Source of the DNA: CAMDBL01 sp964498125
Lineage (GTDB): Bacteria > Pseudomonadota > Alphaproteobacteria > Rhizobiales > Hyphomicrobiaceae
DNA length: 64,000 nucleotides
Direction: 5' to 3'
NCBI GenBank assembly: GCA_964498125.1
Contig: CAZCGE010000123.1
Span: forward strand, 9,098-73,097
Shown here: positions 8,301 through 17,662 of the stretch, piece by piece
Numbering within the stretch: the stretch's first letter is position 1
Layout: the number at the start of each line of letters is the position of its first letter
The notes under the pieces: model-generated
The model's database searches: none
Told to the model about the DNA's origin: nothing
The model's input: the letters and a program-made list of their open reading frames with translations, nothing else
Made by a program: the position numbers and the translations under genes

Positions 8301-9340
8301 CGGCGGAGCCTGCCGAAATCAGTCAGCGGGTGATGGTGGCGCATCGCCCGCTGCTGAGCGTGACGGCGCTGGTGAAGCATTTCCGCGGCGGGCGCGGCTT
8401 GTTCGGCGGTGGCGGCAGCGTTGTGCGGGCGGTCGACGGCGTCAGCTTCTCGGTCGCCACGGGCGAGACGCTTGGCATCGTCGGCGAATCCGGCTGCGGG
8501 AAATCGACCGCCGCGCGGCTCATCATGCGGCTGCTGGACTGCGACGCGGGGCAGATCCTTTTCGATGGCGCCGAGGTCGGCCCGAGCACCGGTGATCTGG
8601 CGCGATTCCGCCAGCAGGTGCAGATGGTGTTCCAGGACAGCCATGCCTCGCTCAACCCGCGCCTCACCGTTGAGGACACGATCGCCTTCGGTGCGGAAGG
8701 TGTCGGGCTGAAAGCGACGGCCGCGCGGGCCTTCGCGCGCCAGCTGCTGGACAAGGTGGGGTTGGACCCGAGCAGCTTTGCCGACCGGTTTCCGCACGAG
8801 CTGAGTGGCGGCCAGCGCCAGCGCGTCAACATCGCCCGCGCGCTGGCTTTGAAACCGCGCCTCCTCATTCTCGATGAAGCCGTCTCGGCGCTCGACAAGT
8901 CGATCGAGGCGCAGGTGCTCAACCTGCTGCTGGACCTGAAAGCCGAGCTGGGCCTCAGCTACATCTTCATCTCGCACGATCTCAACGTCGTCCGCTTCAT
9001 GTCGGACCGGGTGATGGTGATGTACCTCGGCAAGGTCGTGGAGGTCGGGCCGGCCGATACCATCCTGCGCAGCCCGCGTCATCCCTATACCAGGGCTCTG
9101 CTTGCCTCGATGCCGTCCGTCGATCCGGCACGGCGCACGCGGGAGGCGCCGATTGCGGGCGATCCCCCAAATCCGATCAATCCACCGTCGGGTTGCCGGT
9201 TCCATACCCGCTGCACCTTCGCCGCCGACGTCTGCATGGGCCGCGAACCAAGCCTGACCGACCTCGACGGGGCGCACTTGGCCGCCTGCCACATGGCGGA
9301 CCCGGCCGCCGGCCATCCGCAATCCGGGAGGCTGGCATGA
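8297..9340 (+). CDS. Oligopeptide-type ABC transporter ATP-binding protein, DppF-like
   Basis: 347-aa ATPase. Walker A GESGCGKST, signature LSGGQRQRVNIARAL, Walker B LLILDEAVSALD and the switch His in FISHDL are all present. The C-terminal oligopeptide extension has the Cys cluster CRFHTRCTFAADVC, which in some family members coordinates an iron-sulfur cluster. GTG 8297 overlaps the DppC-like stop; upstream in-frame ATG at 8153 would lie deep inside that gene. Overlaps the next ATPase by 4 bases. Works as a heterodimer with it. Confidence 0.95.
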   Translation: MTAEPAEISQRVMVAHRPLLSVTALVKHFRGGRGLFGGGGSVVRAVDGVSFSVATGETLGIVGESGCGKSTAARLIMRLLDCDAGQILFDGAEVGPSTGDLARFRQQVQMVFQDSHASLNPRLTVEDTIAFGAEGVGLKATAARAFARQLLDKVGLDPSSFADRFPHELSGGQRQRVNIARALALKPRLLILDEAVSALDKSIEAQVLNLLLDLKAELGLSYIFISHDLNVVRFMSDRVMVMYLGKVVEVGPADTILRSPRHPYTRALLASMPSVDPARRTREAPIAGDPPNPINPPSGCRFHTRCTFAADVCMGREPSLTDLDGAHLAACHMADPAAGHPQSGRLA

Positions 9341-10338
9341 CAGCGGCTGCAGCCACGGGCAGCGCCAAGCCTTCTCTCGTGCGCATCGAAGGCCTGACCG
9401 TCGATTTCGCGGCGGGCCGGCAGAAGGTGCGCGCGGTGGCTGGCGTCGACTTGAGCCTCGAACGCGGCGAGGTGCTGGCAATCCTCGGCGAATCCGGCTC
9501 CGGCAAGAGCGTGACGCTGCGCTCGCTGCTGCGTCTGTTGCCGCGCACTGCGGTCATCGGCGGCAAGATCCATGTCGATGGCACCGATGTCCTGGCCCTC
9601 GAGGAAGCCGATCTGCCGGCGTTTCGCGGCAGCGCCGTATCGATGATCTTCCAGGAGCCCGGCCTCGCCCTGGACCCGGTATTCCGCATCGGCCAGCAGA
9701 TTGCCGAGGCGATCAGATCGCACGAGGGCGTGTCCCAGCGCGAAGCCACGGCGCGGGCCCTCGACCTGTTCGAGCGCGTGCGCATCCCGGCCGCCCGCCA
9801 GCGCCTCGAGAGCTATCCGCACGAGATGTCGGGCGGCATGCGCCAGCGGGCCATGATCGCCCTTGCGCTCGCCTGCCACCCCAAGGTTCTGCTCGCGGAT
9901 GAGCCGACCACTGCCCTTGACGCCACGGTGCAGATCCAGATTCTCCTGCTGCTGAAGGAATTGCAGCAGGAGTTCGGGCTCGCCGTAATCTTTGTCACGC
10001 ACGGCATCGGCGTGGCGGTAGAGGTGGCCGACCGGATCGCCGTGATGTACGCCGGCCGGATCGTCGAGAGCGGATCGTGTGCCGCGCTGATCGGCAATCC
10101 ACGGCACCCCTACACGCAGGGCCTGCTGGCGACCCGCACCGGCTATGAGCGCGCGCGCGGGTCGCGCTTGACCGCGATCCCCGGCGCGCCGCCGGACCTC
10201 GCCAATCTTCCTCCCGGCTGCGCCTTCGCCCCGCGCTGCACCCACGCGCATCAAGACTGCCGCGCCGGCGTGCCACCGCCGATCAGGATTGCGGATGGCC
10301 ATTGGGCACGCTGCGTACGATTGGGCGAATCTCGATAA
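9337..10338 (+). CDS. Oligopeptide-type ABC transporter ATP-binding protein, DppD-like
   Basis: 333-aa ATPase, second of the pair. Walker A GESGSGKS, signature MSGGMRQRAMIALAL, Walker B VLLADEPTTALD, switch His in FVTHGIG (usual THDLG/THDMG carries G instead of D here). C-terminal Cys-rich oligopeptide segment CAFAPRCTHAHQDC. Start ATG 9337 is chosen for the 4-base overlap with the upstream gene. It closes the four-gene plus-strand unit whose receptor lies at 2819-4429. Confidence 0.95.
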   Translation: MTAAAATGSAKPSLVRIEGLTVDFAAGRQKVRAVAGVDLSLERGEVLAILGESGSGKSVTLRSLLRLLPRTAVIGGKIHVDGTDVLALEEADLPAFRGSAVSMIFQEPGLALDPVFRIGQQIAEAIRSHEGVSQREATARALDLFERVRIPAARQRLESYPHEMSGGMRQRAMIALALACHPKVLLADEPTTALDATVQIQILLLLKELQQEFGLAVIFVTHGIGVAVEVADRIAVMYAGRIVESGSCAALIGNPRHPYTQGLLATRTGYERARGSRLTAIPGAPPDLANLPPGCAFAPRCTHAHQDCRAGVPPPIRIADGHWARCVRLGESR

Positions 10339-10556
10339 TTCGCCTGTTGCTTCTCCACCGATCGGCCTCGAACGGTCGAGGATGCCAATCCTTGGAGGGT
10401 GTTCACCATACTCATGCGTCGGGTCATCGACGATTGCAGGCTCCCGCCCGTGCACGCCGGGTATGCCGAGATAGAACTTGACGTCGTGGATTCCCTGGCC
10501 GGATCATGGCTGTCGCATCTCGCATCGAGAACGAAACGGCAAATGGGGAGTGGAAC

Positions 10557-11534
10557 ATGAAGTTTTCCGGACTTCTAGCAGCTGCTTTGGCGAGCGTGGC
10601 ATGTCTGTTCGGCGCGACGGAAACGAGCGCTCAGACCTATCCGACCAAACCGCTCCGCTTTCTCATCCCGACCGGCGGCGGCGGCATCATCGACGTCGCC
10701 TCGCGGTTGATCGGCAAGGCGCTGGAGGCCGAACTCGGCCAGCCGGTGTTGATCGACAATCGGCCCGGTGCGACCTACCAGCTGGCCACGGACCTGTGTG
10801 CGCATGCCCCGCCCGACGGGCACACGTTCTGCTCGATCAACATCAGCACCCACTCCTTCAATCCGTACGTGTTCAAGAAGCTGCCCTACGATCCGATCAA
10901 GGATTTCAAGCCGGTCTATTTCCACTTGGCCGCCGTGCAGGGCTTCACCGGATCGAAAAAGATGCCGGCGAAAACAGTCGCCGAGCTGAAGGACTATGCC
11001 CTCAAGAACAAAGGCAAACTCAATTTCGCCACGCTCGGACCAGGCTCCTCAGCCGATCTCTTCCGCCAATGGCTGAACAAGGAATGGGGTACTGACATTG
11101 CGGGCGTCGCCTATGGCGGCGGCAGTCAGATCCAAGTGGCTCTGATGTCTGATGAAGTGCAGCTAACCATCGTTGGCGTCGGCACGCTCACCGACATGTT
11201 CAAGCAGGGCGACGCCAAGCTGCTCGCCGTCAGCTCCAAGGAGCGCATCGCGATCTTCCCCGAGGCGCAAACGTTCAATGAAGTTGGTTTCGGCATCTAT
11301 CCTTCGAGCTTCTGGCTCGGCATCGCCGTGCCCGCCGGCACGCCCGACGCCATCATCAAGCGCCTCAACGAAGCGTTCAACGTCGCCGCCAAGGATGCCA
11401 AGAACCAGGAATACATGAACAACAACGCCCTGCAATTCGGCCCAACCACGATCGTGGGCTTCGCCGAGTTCATGGAGAAGGACCGCAAGGCGGCCGAAAC
11501 CATCATCAAACTCGTCGGCGTGGAGCCGAAGTAG
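10557..11534 (+). CDS. Tripartite tricarboxylate transporter receptor (TctC/Bug family)
   Basis: Periplasmic carboxylate-binding protein, 325 aa. Signal peptide MKFSGLLAAALASVACLFG with cleavage near TSAQ, then the family opening YPTKPLRFLIPTGGGG and the conserved VDVASR-like IIDVASRLIGKAL. GGGGAG precedes ATG 10557; the in-frame ATG at 10506 would spoil the signal peptide. It directly precedes tctB- and tctA-like genes, so here the receptor has its own membrane partners, unlike the many orphan Bug proteins. Ligand not predictable. Confidence 0.95.
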   Translation: MKFSGLLAAALASVACLFGATETSAQTYPTKPLRFLIPTGGGGIIDVASRLIGKALEAELGQPVLIDNRPGATYQLATDLCAHAPPDGHTFCSINISTHSFNPYVFKKLPYDPIKDFKPVYFHLAAVQGFTGSKKMPAKTVAELKDYALKNKGKLNFATLGPGSSADLFRQWLNKEWGTDIAGVAYGGGSQIQVALMSDEVQLTIVGVGTLTDMFKQGDAKLLAVSSKERIAIFPEAQTFNEVGFGIYPSSFWLGIAVPAGTPDAIIKRLNEAFNVAAKDAKNQEYMNNNALQFGPTTIVGFAEFMEKDRKAAETIIKLVGVEPK

Positions 11535-11556
11535 CGACCAGTCGGCGGAGCCCCCG

Positions 11557-11994
11557 ATGCGGGTCAAGCAGGATATCGCCGCCGGTCTGATCTTTGCTGC
11601 GCTCGGCGCCGCGGGGTTGGCGCTCGGTCAGGAGTACGAGTTCGGCGCAGCCCGCAGCATGGGGCCCGGCTACCTGCCGACCGTGCTGTGCTGGGGGCTG
11701 ATCGGGTTCGGGCTGGTGATTGCCGGCAAGGGCCTCGTCGAACGTGGGGATTGGGTGGGGCGCTGGCGACTGCGCCCGCTGTTGTTCGTCCTTGCCGCGG
11801 TCGGCATGTTCGCGCTGACGATCGAGCGGACAGGCCTGTTCATCGCGGTCGCCGCGACGGCGCTGCTGTCGGCATTCGCCAGCGCAGACATGCGCCCGCG
11901 CGAGACCGCGGTTCTGGCCATTGTGCTCGCAACGGGCTCGGCGGCCCTGTTCGTCTATGGTCTGTCGCTGCCGATCAGCGTCCTGCCGCCTTGA
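11557..11994 (+). CDS. TctB-family small membrane subunit of TTT transporter
   Basis: 145 aa with four hydrophobic segments, an early LGAAGLALGQEYEFGAARSMGPGYLP that matches the TctB opening (substrate-facing loop between first two spans). It lies between the receptor and the large TctA-like subunit with 22- and 19-base gaps. The small subunit is poorly conserved, so identification rests on topology, the GPGYLP motif and position. Confidence 0.9.
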   Translation: MRVKQDIAAGLIFAALGAAGLALGQEYEFGAARSMGPGYLPTVLCWGLIGFGLVIAGKGLVERGDWVGRWRLRPLLFVLAAVGMFALTIERTGLFIAVAATALLSAFASADMRPRETAVLAIVLATGSAALFVYGLSLPISVLPP

Positions 11995-12013
11995 ACAGAC
12001 CTGGACCTTGATC

Positions 12014-13516
12014 ATGGGACTGCTCGAAAACCTGGCGCTCGGCTTCAGCGTCGCCATCTCGCCGATGAACCTGATGTTGTGCCTGGTCGGGGCCTTGCTC
12101 GGCACATTGATCGGCGTTCTGCCCGGCATCGGCCCGCTGACAACGATTTCCCTGTTGCTGCCGGTGACGTTCGGGCTGTCGCCCGTGGGCAGCCTGATCA
12201 TGCTCGCCGGCATCTACTACGGCGCGCAATACGGCGGCTCGACCACGGCGATCCTGGCGAAGATGCCGGGCGAATCGTCGTCGATCATCACCTGTCTCGA
12301 CGGTTATCAGATGGCGCAGAAGGGGCGCGCGGGCGCGGCGCTGTCGATCGCTGCCTTGAGCTCATTCTTTGCTGGCACCGTGTCGATCTTTCTCGTCGCC
12401 GTCGCCAGCGTGCCGTTGTCGGCTGCCGCGCTGCAATTCGGCGCGGCGGAATACTTCTCGCTGATGACGCTCGGCTTGGTCGGCTCCATCGTTCTGGCGC
12501 AAGGATCCCTGCTCAAGGCCATCGCCATGGTCCTTCTGGGCCTGTTCTTCGGTCTGGTCGGCACCGACCTGGAAAGCAGCGTGCAACGCTACACGTTCGG
12601 CATTCCAGCACTTTCCGACGGTATCGGCTTCATCGCGGTGGGCATGGGTCTGTTCGGCATTGCCGAATTGGTCGCCAATCTCGAGCGGGGCAATGTCGAG
12701 GCTGAAAAAACCAACATCGTTGGCGGCCTGATGCCGACGCGAGAGGAGATCCGGGCGGCCATTCCCGCAGTGCTGCGCGGGTCGGCGCTCGGCTCCCTGC
12801 TCGGCATCCTGCCGGGCGGCGGTGCCACGCTCGCCTCGTTTGCGGGCTACGCTCTGGAGAAAAAGCTCTCCAAGACGCCCGAGCGGTTCGGCACGGGGAT
12901 GGTGGAAGGCGTTGCCTCGCCGGAATCGGCCAACAACGCCGCCGCGCAAACGTCGTTCATCCCCAAGCTGACGTTGGGCGTTCCCTCCAATGCCGTCATG
13001 GCGTTGATGATTGCCGCCATGATGCTGCAAGGCTTGACGCCGGGGCCGCAGATCCTGGTCAAGCAGCCGGAGTTGTTCTGGGGGCTGATCGCCAGCATGT
13101 GGATCGGCAACGTCATGCTGCTGGTGATCAACCTGCCGCTGATCGGCATCTGGGTGAAGCTGCTCGACGTGCCTTACCGGCTGCTGTTTCCGATCATCAT
13201 CGTGGTCAGCTGCATCGGCGTCTACGGCACGTCAAACTCGACGTTCGACGTCTGGCTGACCCTGCTGTTCGGGCTGATCGGCTTCGTCCTCTACAAGTTG
13301 GGCTGCGAGCCGGCGCCGCTCCTGCTCGGCTTCGTGCTGGGTCCGATGATGGAGCAGAATTTGCGCCGCGCCCTGGTCCTGTCGCGCGGCGATCCGATGA
13401 CGTTCGTGCAAAGGCCGGTGAGCCTGGTGCTGCTCGGTCTCGCATTCGTTCTTTTGCTGCTCGTCGTGCTGCCCGCCTTCCGGCGGACACGTGAAGAAGC
13501 TTTCAAGGAGAGTTGA
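12014..13516 (+). CDS. TctA-family large membrane subunit of TTT transporter
   Basis: 500 aa, about 11-12 membrane spans, two internally related halves. Family signatures are GTLIGVLPGIGPLTTISLLLP near the N-terminus and the second GILPGGGATLASFAGYALEKK around residue 265. Also present are YGAQYGGSTTAILAKMPGE and LTLGVPSNAVMALMIAA. ATG 12014 is the natural start; an ATG at 11921 lies within the tctB-like gene. Forms the transport channel driven by the ion gradient. Confidence 0.95.
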   Translation: MGLLENLALGFSVAISPMNLMLCLVGALLGTLIGVLPGIGPLTTISLLLPVTFGLSPVGSLIMLAGIYYGAQYGGSTTAILAKMPGESSSIITCLDGYQMAQKGRAGAALSIAALSSFFAGTVSIFLVAVASVPLSAAALQFGAAEYFSLMTLGLVGSIVLAQGSLLKAIAMVLLGLFFGLVGTDLESSVQRYTFGIPALSDGIGFIAVGMGLFGIAELVANLERGNVEAEKTNIVGGLMPTREEIRAAIPAVLRGSALGSLLGILPGGGATLASFAGYALEKKLSKTPERFGTGMVEGVASPESANNAAAQTSFIPKLTLGVPSNAVMALMIAAMMLQGLTPGPQILVKQPELFWGLIASMWIGNVMLLVINLPLIGIWVKLLDVPYRLLFPIIIVVSCIGVYGTSNSTFDVWLTLLFGLIGFVLYKLGCEPAPLLLGFVLGPMMEQNLRRALVLSRGDPMTFVQRPVSLVLLGLAFVLLLLVVLPAFRRTREEAFKES

Positions 13517-13519
13517 CGC

Positions 13520-14506
13520 ATGGCACCGCTATCCAACAGGGCCGCGCGCGTGCTCGGCATGCTGCGGACGATGCATGTGATCCGCGAATTCGACGAGGCG
13601 GCCGGGCGGGAGTGGACCGCCGGCAACGTCCGCGGCTCCGTGCATCAGTATGTCGGCCAGGAGGCGATTGCGGTCGGCGTCTGCGCCAACCTGCGGCAGA
13701 GCGACTACATCAGCTCCAACCACCGCGGTCACGGCCACTCCATCGCCAAGGGCGCCGATCCCATGGGCATGATGGCCGAGCTGTTTGGCCGGGCTACCGG
13801 TACCTGCGGCGGCAAGGGCGGCTCGATGCACATCGCCGATTTCTCGATCGGCATGCTCGGCGCCAATGGCGTGGTGGCCGATGGAGCCACCACGGCGGTG
13901 GGCGCTGCCCAATCGATCAAGATCCTCGGGCAGGATCGTGTCGCGGTGGCCTTCTTCGGTGATGGTGCGGTCAATCGCGGGCCCCTCATGGAGTCCTTCA
14001 ACTGGGCCAAGATCTACAAGCTGCCCATGCTGTTCGTCTGCGAGAATAACGGCTATGCGGCAACGACCAAGACCGCCGATTTCACGGCCGGCGGCGGCTT
14101 CGTTGACCGCATGAGGGCCTTCGCCATCGCGGGTGAAGAGGTGGACGGCAATGATCTGCAGGCGGTCGATGCCGCCGCGGAGCGGATCATCACGCGCATC
14201 CGAGGCGGTGACGGGCCTGGTTTCATTCACGCGGTGACCTACCGCCATCACACCCACAACATGAAGGATACGGGCTCCTATCGCACCGAGGCGGAGGTCG
14301 ACCGCTGGAAACAGGCCGACCGGGATCCGATCGCCCGGTGCGCGGCATGGCTGAGCGGTGAGGACGTGCCGCAATCGGATCTCATGAAGGCTAGAACCGA
14401 CGCCGAGGCCCTCATTGCCGGGGCGGTGGAAGCGGCACGGATCGCGCCTTGGCCAGATGTGCGCGAGGCCTTGACCGAAGTTCAGGATGTGGGAGCGCCG
14501 CTATGA
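13520..14506 (+). CDS. 2-oxoacid/acetoin dehydrogenase E1 component, alpha subunit
   Basis: Thiamine-diphosphate enzyme subunit, 328 aa. The ThDP-binding motif begins GDGAVNRG near residue 148 and ends with NNGYA near residue 175; GTCGGKGGSMHI and HRGHGHSIAKG are family landmarks. Starts 3 bases after the TctA stop and overlaps the beta-subunit start by 4 bases. The pairing with a carboxylate transporter suggests that the imported acid, or a product of it, is oxidatively decarboxylated. No E2 or E3 gene follows, so partners must be elsewhere, or the pair acts differently. Confidence 0.93.
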   Translation: MAPLSNRAARVLGMLRTMHVIREFDEAAGREWTAGNVRGSVHQYVGQEAIAVGVCANLRQSDYISSNHRGHGHSIAKGADPMGMMAELFGRATGTCGGKGGSMHIADFSIGMLGANGVVADGATTAVGAAQSIKILGQDRVAVAFFGDGAVNRGPLMESFNWAKIYKLPMLFVCENNGYAATTKTADFTAGGGFVDRMRAFAIAGEEVDGNDLQAVDAAAERIITRIRGGDGPGFIHAVTYRHHTHNMKDTGSYRTEAEVDRWKQADRDPIARCAAWLSGEDVPQSDLMKARTDAEALIAGAVEAARIAPWPDVREALTEVQDVGAPL

Positions 14507-15489
14507 CACTGGAACTCACCTATGCCGAAGCCGCCCTGCTGGCGCTGAGGCAGGAGATGGAGCGCGATCCGCGCGTGTGGGCGCTGGGAGAGGATCTGGG
14601 GCCAGAGGGCGGCCTTGCCGGGCAATACAAGGGTCTGCAGGCCCAGTTCGGTCCCGACCGCATCGTCGACACACCGATCTCGGAGAATATGATCATGGCC
14701 GCCGGGGTCGGCGCGGCGCTGTCGGGAACGCGGCCGGTGGTCGAGCTGCGCTTCGCCGACTTCGGCATGTGTGCTGCCGACGAACTGGTCAACCAGGCCG
14801 CCAAGAACCGCTACATGTTCAACGGCCAGTCGCGCGTGCCGCTGGTGGTGCGCCAGTCGATCGGCATGCGTGGCGGCACCGCGGCGCAGCATTCGCAATC
14901 GACCGAGGCGTGGTGGGTGCACATTCCCGGCCTAGTTGTCGTGACGCCATCGACCCCGGCCGACAACCACGGACTGCTGAAAGCCGCCATTCGCTGCGAC
15001 GATCCCGTGGTCTATTTGGAACACAAGGGACTGTGGGGCATGAGGGGTGTGGTCGACCCCGACGCGGCTCCCATTGAACTCGGCAAGGCCGAGGTGGTCC
15101 AGAGCGGTACAGACATCACCATCGTCACCTGGTCGGGCATGCGCATCGAATGTGCCCAGGCCGCAAGGACGCTGCAGGAAAAAGGCATCAGCGTCGAACT
15201 CATCGATTTGAGAACACTGTGGCCATGGGATCGCGAGGTAGTCCTCGCCTCCGTCGCCAAGACAGGGCGACTGCTGATCGCCCATGAGGCAGTGCGTGTG
15301 GGAGGTTTCGGCGCCGAGGTTGCGGCCGAAATCGGCGAGCTGCTCTGGTCTCAGCTGAAGGCTCCGATCCGTCGCCTCGGTGCGCCGCGCGCGCCGGTTC
15401 CGTTCTCGATCCCGCTGGAAGACGCCTGCCGCGTCAGCCCCGCCCAGATTGTCGAAACGGCCCAGGCGATGATGGCGGCTAGAAGATAG
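14503..15489 (+). CDS. 2-oxoacid/acetoin dehydrogenase E1 component, beta subunit
   Basis: 328 aa transketolase-like subunit. Motifs: ALGEDLGPEGG, DTPISENMIMAAGVGAAL with the conserved Glu that activates ThDP, FADFGMCAADEL and the C-terminal IDLRTLWPWDREVVLASVAK. ATG 14503 overlaps the alpha stop (ATGA). Last gene of the tct-E1 unit; a 780-base gene-poor stretch follows. Confidence 0.93.
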   Translation: MTLELTYAEAALLALRQEMERDPRVWALGEDLGPEGGLAGQYKGLQAQFGPDRIVDTPISENMIMAAGVGAALSGTRPVVELRFADFGMCAADELVNQAAKNRYMFNGQSRVPLVVRQSIGMRGGTAAQHSQSTEAWWVHIPGLVVVTPSTPADNHGLLKAAIRCDDPVVYLEHKGLWGMRGVVDPDAAPIELGKAEVVQSGTDITIVTWSGMRIECAQAARTLQEKGISVELIDLRTLWPWDREVVLASVAKTGRLLIAHEAVRVGGFGAEVAAEIGELLWSQLKAPIRRLGAPRAPVPFSIPLEDACRVSPAQIVETAQAMMAARR

Positions 15490-16230
15490 TCGGAGCGGAG
15501 GCGACAGTCTTGCGATCTGCACCTGCTCGCTGTCGCTTCACGACATGCAGCCAGATCACAGGCGTGTTGCGCGTATGACACAACATGCCGACCGCTCCGG
15601 GTCTTGTGTCACGAGCGTAGCCGGTCCACACGGCTGCGCGCAACTGCATGAGAGATGGACAGGGAGGATCGGGCCACTTGCGGTCGTGGGCGTAACAATC
15701 GATCCCGCAACACCTTGTATATTGGCAACGCATGTGGGGCTGTCGCCGCCGATTCCAAGTCAATATCCATCGCTGACCGGACGCTGTTGACTGTCGTCTC
15801 TGGACATACGCTCGAAGTGCGAGAGGACCACGTCCCGCCTGTGGGCATCATTGACGTTGACCAGTGCTCTGACCGTCATGTGCCCCGGCGTTGTGGCGGG
15901 TCAGTATGTCGGCGGCACGTCCGGACATGGGCGCGGACCTCGGCGATGCGCATGGGAATCCTCGTTTCTCGGTTGGGGCGCTCTCTGCAGAACCGTATGA
16001 CAGCCTGGCTCGCAAGCCTGCACGCGTCGGCGGTGCCAAGACACCGGGTCAACTCTATTTCAGATAACTGATTATAAGTGCCCCAGCGCTCAACAACGAC
16101 TTCGTGCCAGGGCCCAACGTGCCGTTCTTGACGGATGCCTAGATATTGCGGCATCTGCTCGCCGCCTCGATAATCGCATCGACGGCGGCGTGGGACGGCC
16201 TCGTCCCTATCCTCGATCCGGAAGTGCTAG
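15490..16230. other. Gene-poor stretch with no convincing gene
   Basis: About 740 bases after the E1 beta gene. Several short frames occur on both strands but none has a family match or steady codon bias. The least implausible is a 53-codon plus-strand frame 15906-16067 (starts MSAARPDMGADLGDAHGNPR). An inverted pair TGACACAA / TTGTGTCA lies near 15575-15616. Could be a decayed gene. Confidence 0.4.
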
Positions 16231-16265
16231 AGCTGCCGCGCAGTGCGAAAAGCTGCGCGGCAGCT
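16231..16265 (-). terminator. Hairpin downstream of the NMT1-type receptor gene
   Basis: Perfect 13-bp inverted repeat AGCTGCCGCGCAG / CTGCGCGGCAGCT with a 9-base loop, 6 bases beyond the stop at 16272 of the minus-strand gene. There is no T-run, so it may be a transcript-stabilising hairpin or a weak terminator. Confidence 0.5.
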
Positions 16266-16271
16266 TCGGCC

Positions 16272-17330
16272 TTAGGGTTTGAAGACGAAGCCTGGCCCGA
16301 TTGCGACGTCGACGGGGATCTTCGGCAGGTCCGAAAACAGATCCGGATGTTTCGTCATCACATTCAGGATATGCTTGGGCTCGATGTGCTTGTTGACGTC
16401 GAAGGTCGACTTCAGCACGCCGAGCCGGGACAACGTCTGCTGCGCCTGCCACATGGCGCGGTAGTTGTTGGCCGACAGGCGCCGGTCGTTCTGCTGGATG
16501 TTGAAGCCCATGGCTGCCTCCGCGACGTCAAGCTTCAATCCCGGGATCCAGCGCGTGGCGATCTGCGCCGCCTGTTTCGAGTTGGCGCGCATCCACTTGT
16601 CAGCCTCGGACACGGCCGCCAGGAATTTCTCGATCGTTTCGCCGTTCTTCTCGACCCAGGGACGCAAGCCGACGTTGTAGCCGAGGTAGGCGATCGTATC
16701 GCCGCCGCGCACGACTTCGATGGCACCCGGCACATCCTTCACGGCGACGATCGGCCAGGGATCCCAGCACCCGAAGGCATCGATGCCCTTGGCCAGTAGG
16801 GCTACGGTCATCTCCGGCGGTGGAGTATTGACCAGCGTCACGTCGCCGGGCGTGAGTCCTGCCTTCTCTAGCACGGCCAGCACGTAGAGATGATTGATGG
16901 TGCCGAACGAGGCGGCGATCTTCTTGCCTTTCAGGCTTTTGAGGTCGCCCTTGGTGATCCCTGAGTCCTTGCCGGCGATGATCGCCATGGTGGCGTCGGA
17001 GCCGAGCTTGGTGGCACTGCCGCTGTAGTTGCCGAGCGCGACGAGGTCCATGCCACGCAGCACCGCGCCGATCATCGGCACGCCGACCTGGACGATTTCG
17101 CTTTCGCCGGCCTGCAGGGCGTTGAGCGCGTCGACGCCCGTCGCGTACGGCCGTGCGATCGCCACATCCAACCCGTGCTTCTCGAAGAAACCACGCTCCA
17201 GCGCGATCGGCAGTCCGACCTGGTCGATGCCCGTGACCATGCCGGCCTTCAGCTTCACGGGCGTTTGCGCCTGCGCTGCCGCCAATGGCAGCAGCAGCAG
17301 GCCGAGAACGGCCATCATCAAACGTTGCAT
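16272..17330 (-). CDS. ABC transporter substrate-binding protein, nitrate/sulfonate/taurine class
   Basis: 352-aa periplasmic receptor, NMT1/SsuA-like. Signal peptide MQRLMMAVLGLLLLPLAAAQ with cleavage after AQA. Family landmarks: GIDQVGLPIALERGFFEKHG, then SEIVQVGVPMIGAVLRGMDL, GKKIAASFGTINHLYVLAVL and NTPPPEMTVALLAKGIDAF. Last gene of a minus-strand unit with two permeases, an ATPase and a small membrane protein. Ligands of this class include nitrate, alkanesulfonates, taurine, pyrimidine precursors and aromatic acids; sequence alone does not decide. Confidence 0.93.
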   Translation of the reverse strand: MQRLMMAVLGLLLLPLAAAQAQTPVKLKAGMVTGIDQVGLPIALERGFFEKHGLDVAIARPYATGVDALNALQAGESEIVQVGVPMIGAVLRGMDLVALGNYSGSATKLGSDATMAIIAGKDSGITKGDLKSLKGKKIAASFGTINHLYVLAVLEKAGLTPGDVTLVNTPPPEMTVALLAKGIDAFGCWDPWPIVAVKDVPGAIEVVRGGDTIAYLGYNVGLRPWVEKNGETIEKFLAAVSEADKWMRANSKQAAQIATRWIPGLKLDVAEAAMGFNIQQNDRRLSANNYRAMWQAQQTLSRLGVLKSTFDVNKHIEPKHILNVMTKHPDLFSDLPKIPVDVAIGPGFVFKP

Positions 17331-17334
17331 TGCG

Positions 17335-17658
17335 CTATCCTCCTGGTGGCAGCGGTTCGACGCGCCTCACCCAGTACGGCCGGGCAAGGCTTGTCAACTC
17401 CGCTCGTTTCACTCCCCGAACTTCAACGGCATTTTCTTGTGTTCCCGAAACCCTGCCGTAGGTCTGGAACAGCTGGACGTGGAACCGCTCCGGCGGGAAC
17501 GGCAACGTGACCAGTATGTTCACCCGTTCGGCGCCGGAGGGAAAGCCCTCGATCTTGCCCGGCGCCGCCAGGGACAGCCAAATCTGCCAGCCGACGTAGA
17601 ACGCTACCACCGCCAGCAGGACATGGGTCTTGCGCGATTTCAGCGCATTCTTGAGCAT
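17335..17658 (-). CDS. Small one-span membrane protein in a transporter operon, unknown function
   Basis: 107 aa; one hydrophobic segment near the N-terminus (HVLLAVVAFYVGWQIWLSLA) after a basic start, then about 75 polar residues expected in the periplasm. It sits tightly between the ATPase (4-base gap) and receptor (4-base gap) genes of the import operon. I do not recognise the family. Position suggests an accessory part of the transporter; that is inference only. Confidence 0.75.
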   Translation of the reverse strand: MLKNALKSRKTHVLLAVVAFYVGWQIWLSLAAPGKIEGFPSGAERVNILVTLPFPPERFHVQLFQTYGRVSGTQENAVEVRGVKRAELTSLARPYWVRRVEPLPPGG

Positions 17659-17662
17659 GACA

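Noticed and set aside
8066..10455. Long minus-strand frames opposite the two peptide-transporter ATPases
   Set aside because: Antisense shadows in high-GC DNA; composition typical of shadow frames and the plus-strand ATPase motifs are complete.
10385..10500. Minus-strand stretch reading VKFYLGIPGVHGREPAIVDD and following residues
   Set aside because: It looks protein-like but is too short, lacks a start and a family match; at most a remnant of a lost gene.
15906..16067. 53-codon plus-strand frame after the E1 beta gene
   Set aside because: Composition is plausible, but no ribosome site, no homologue I recognise and nothing around it to support a gene.
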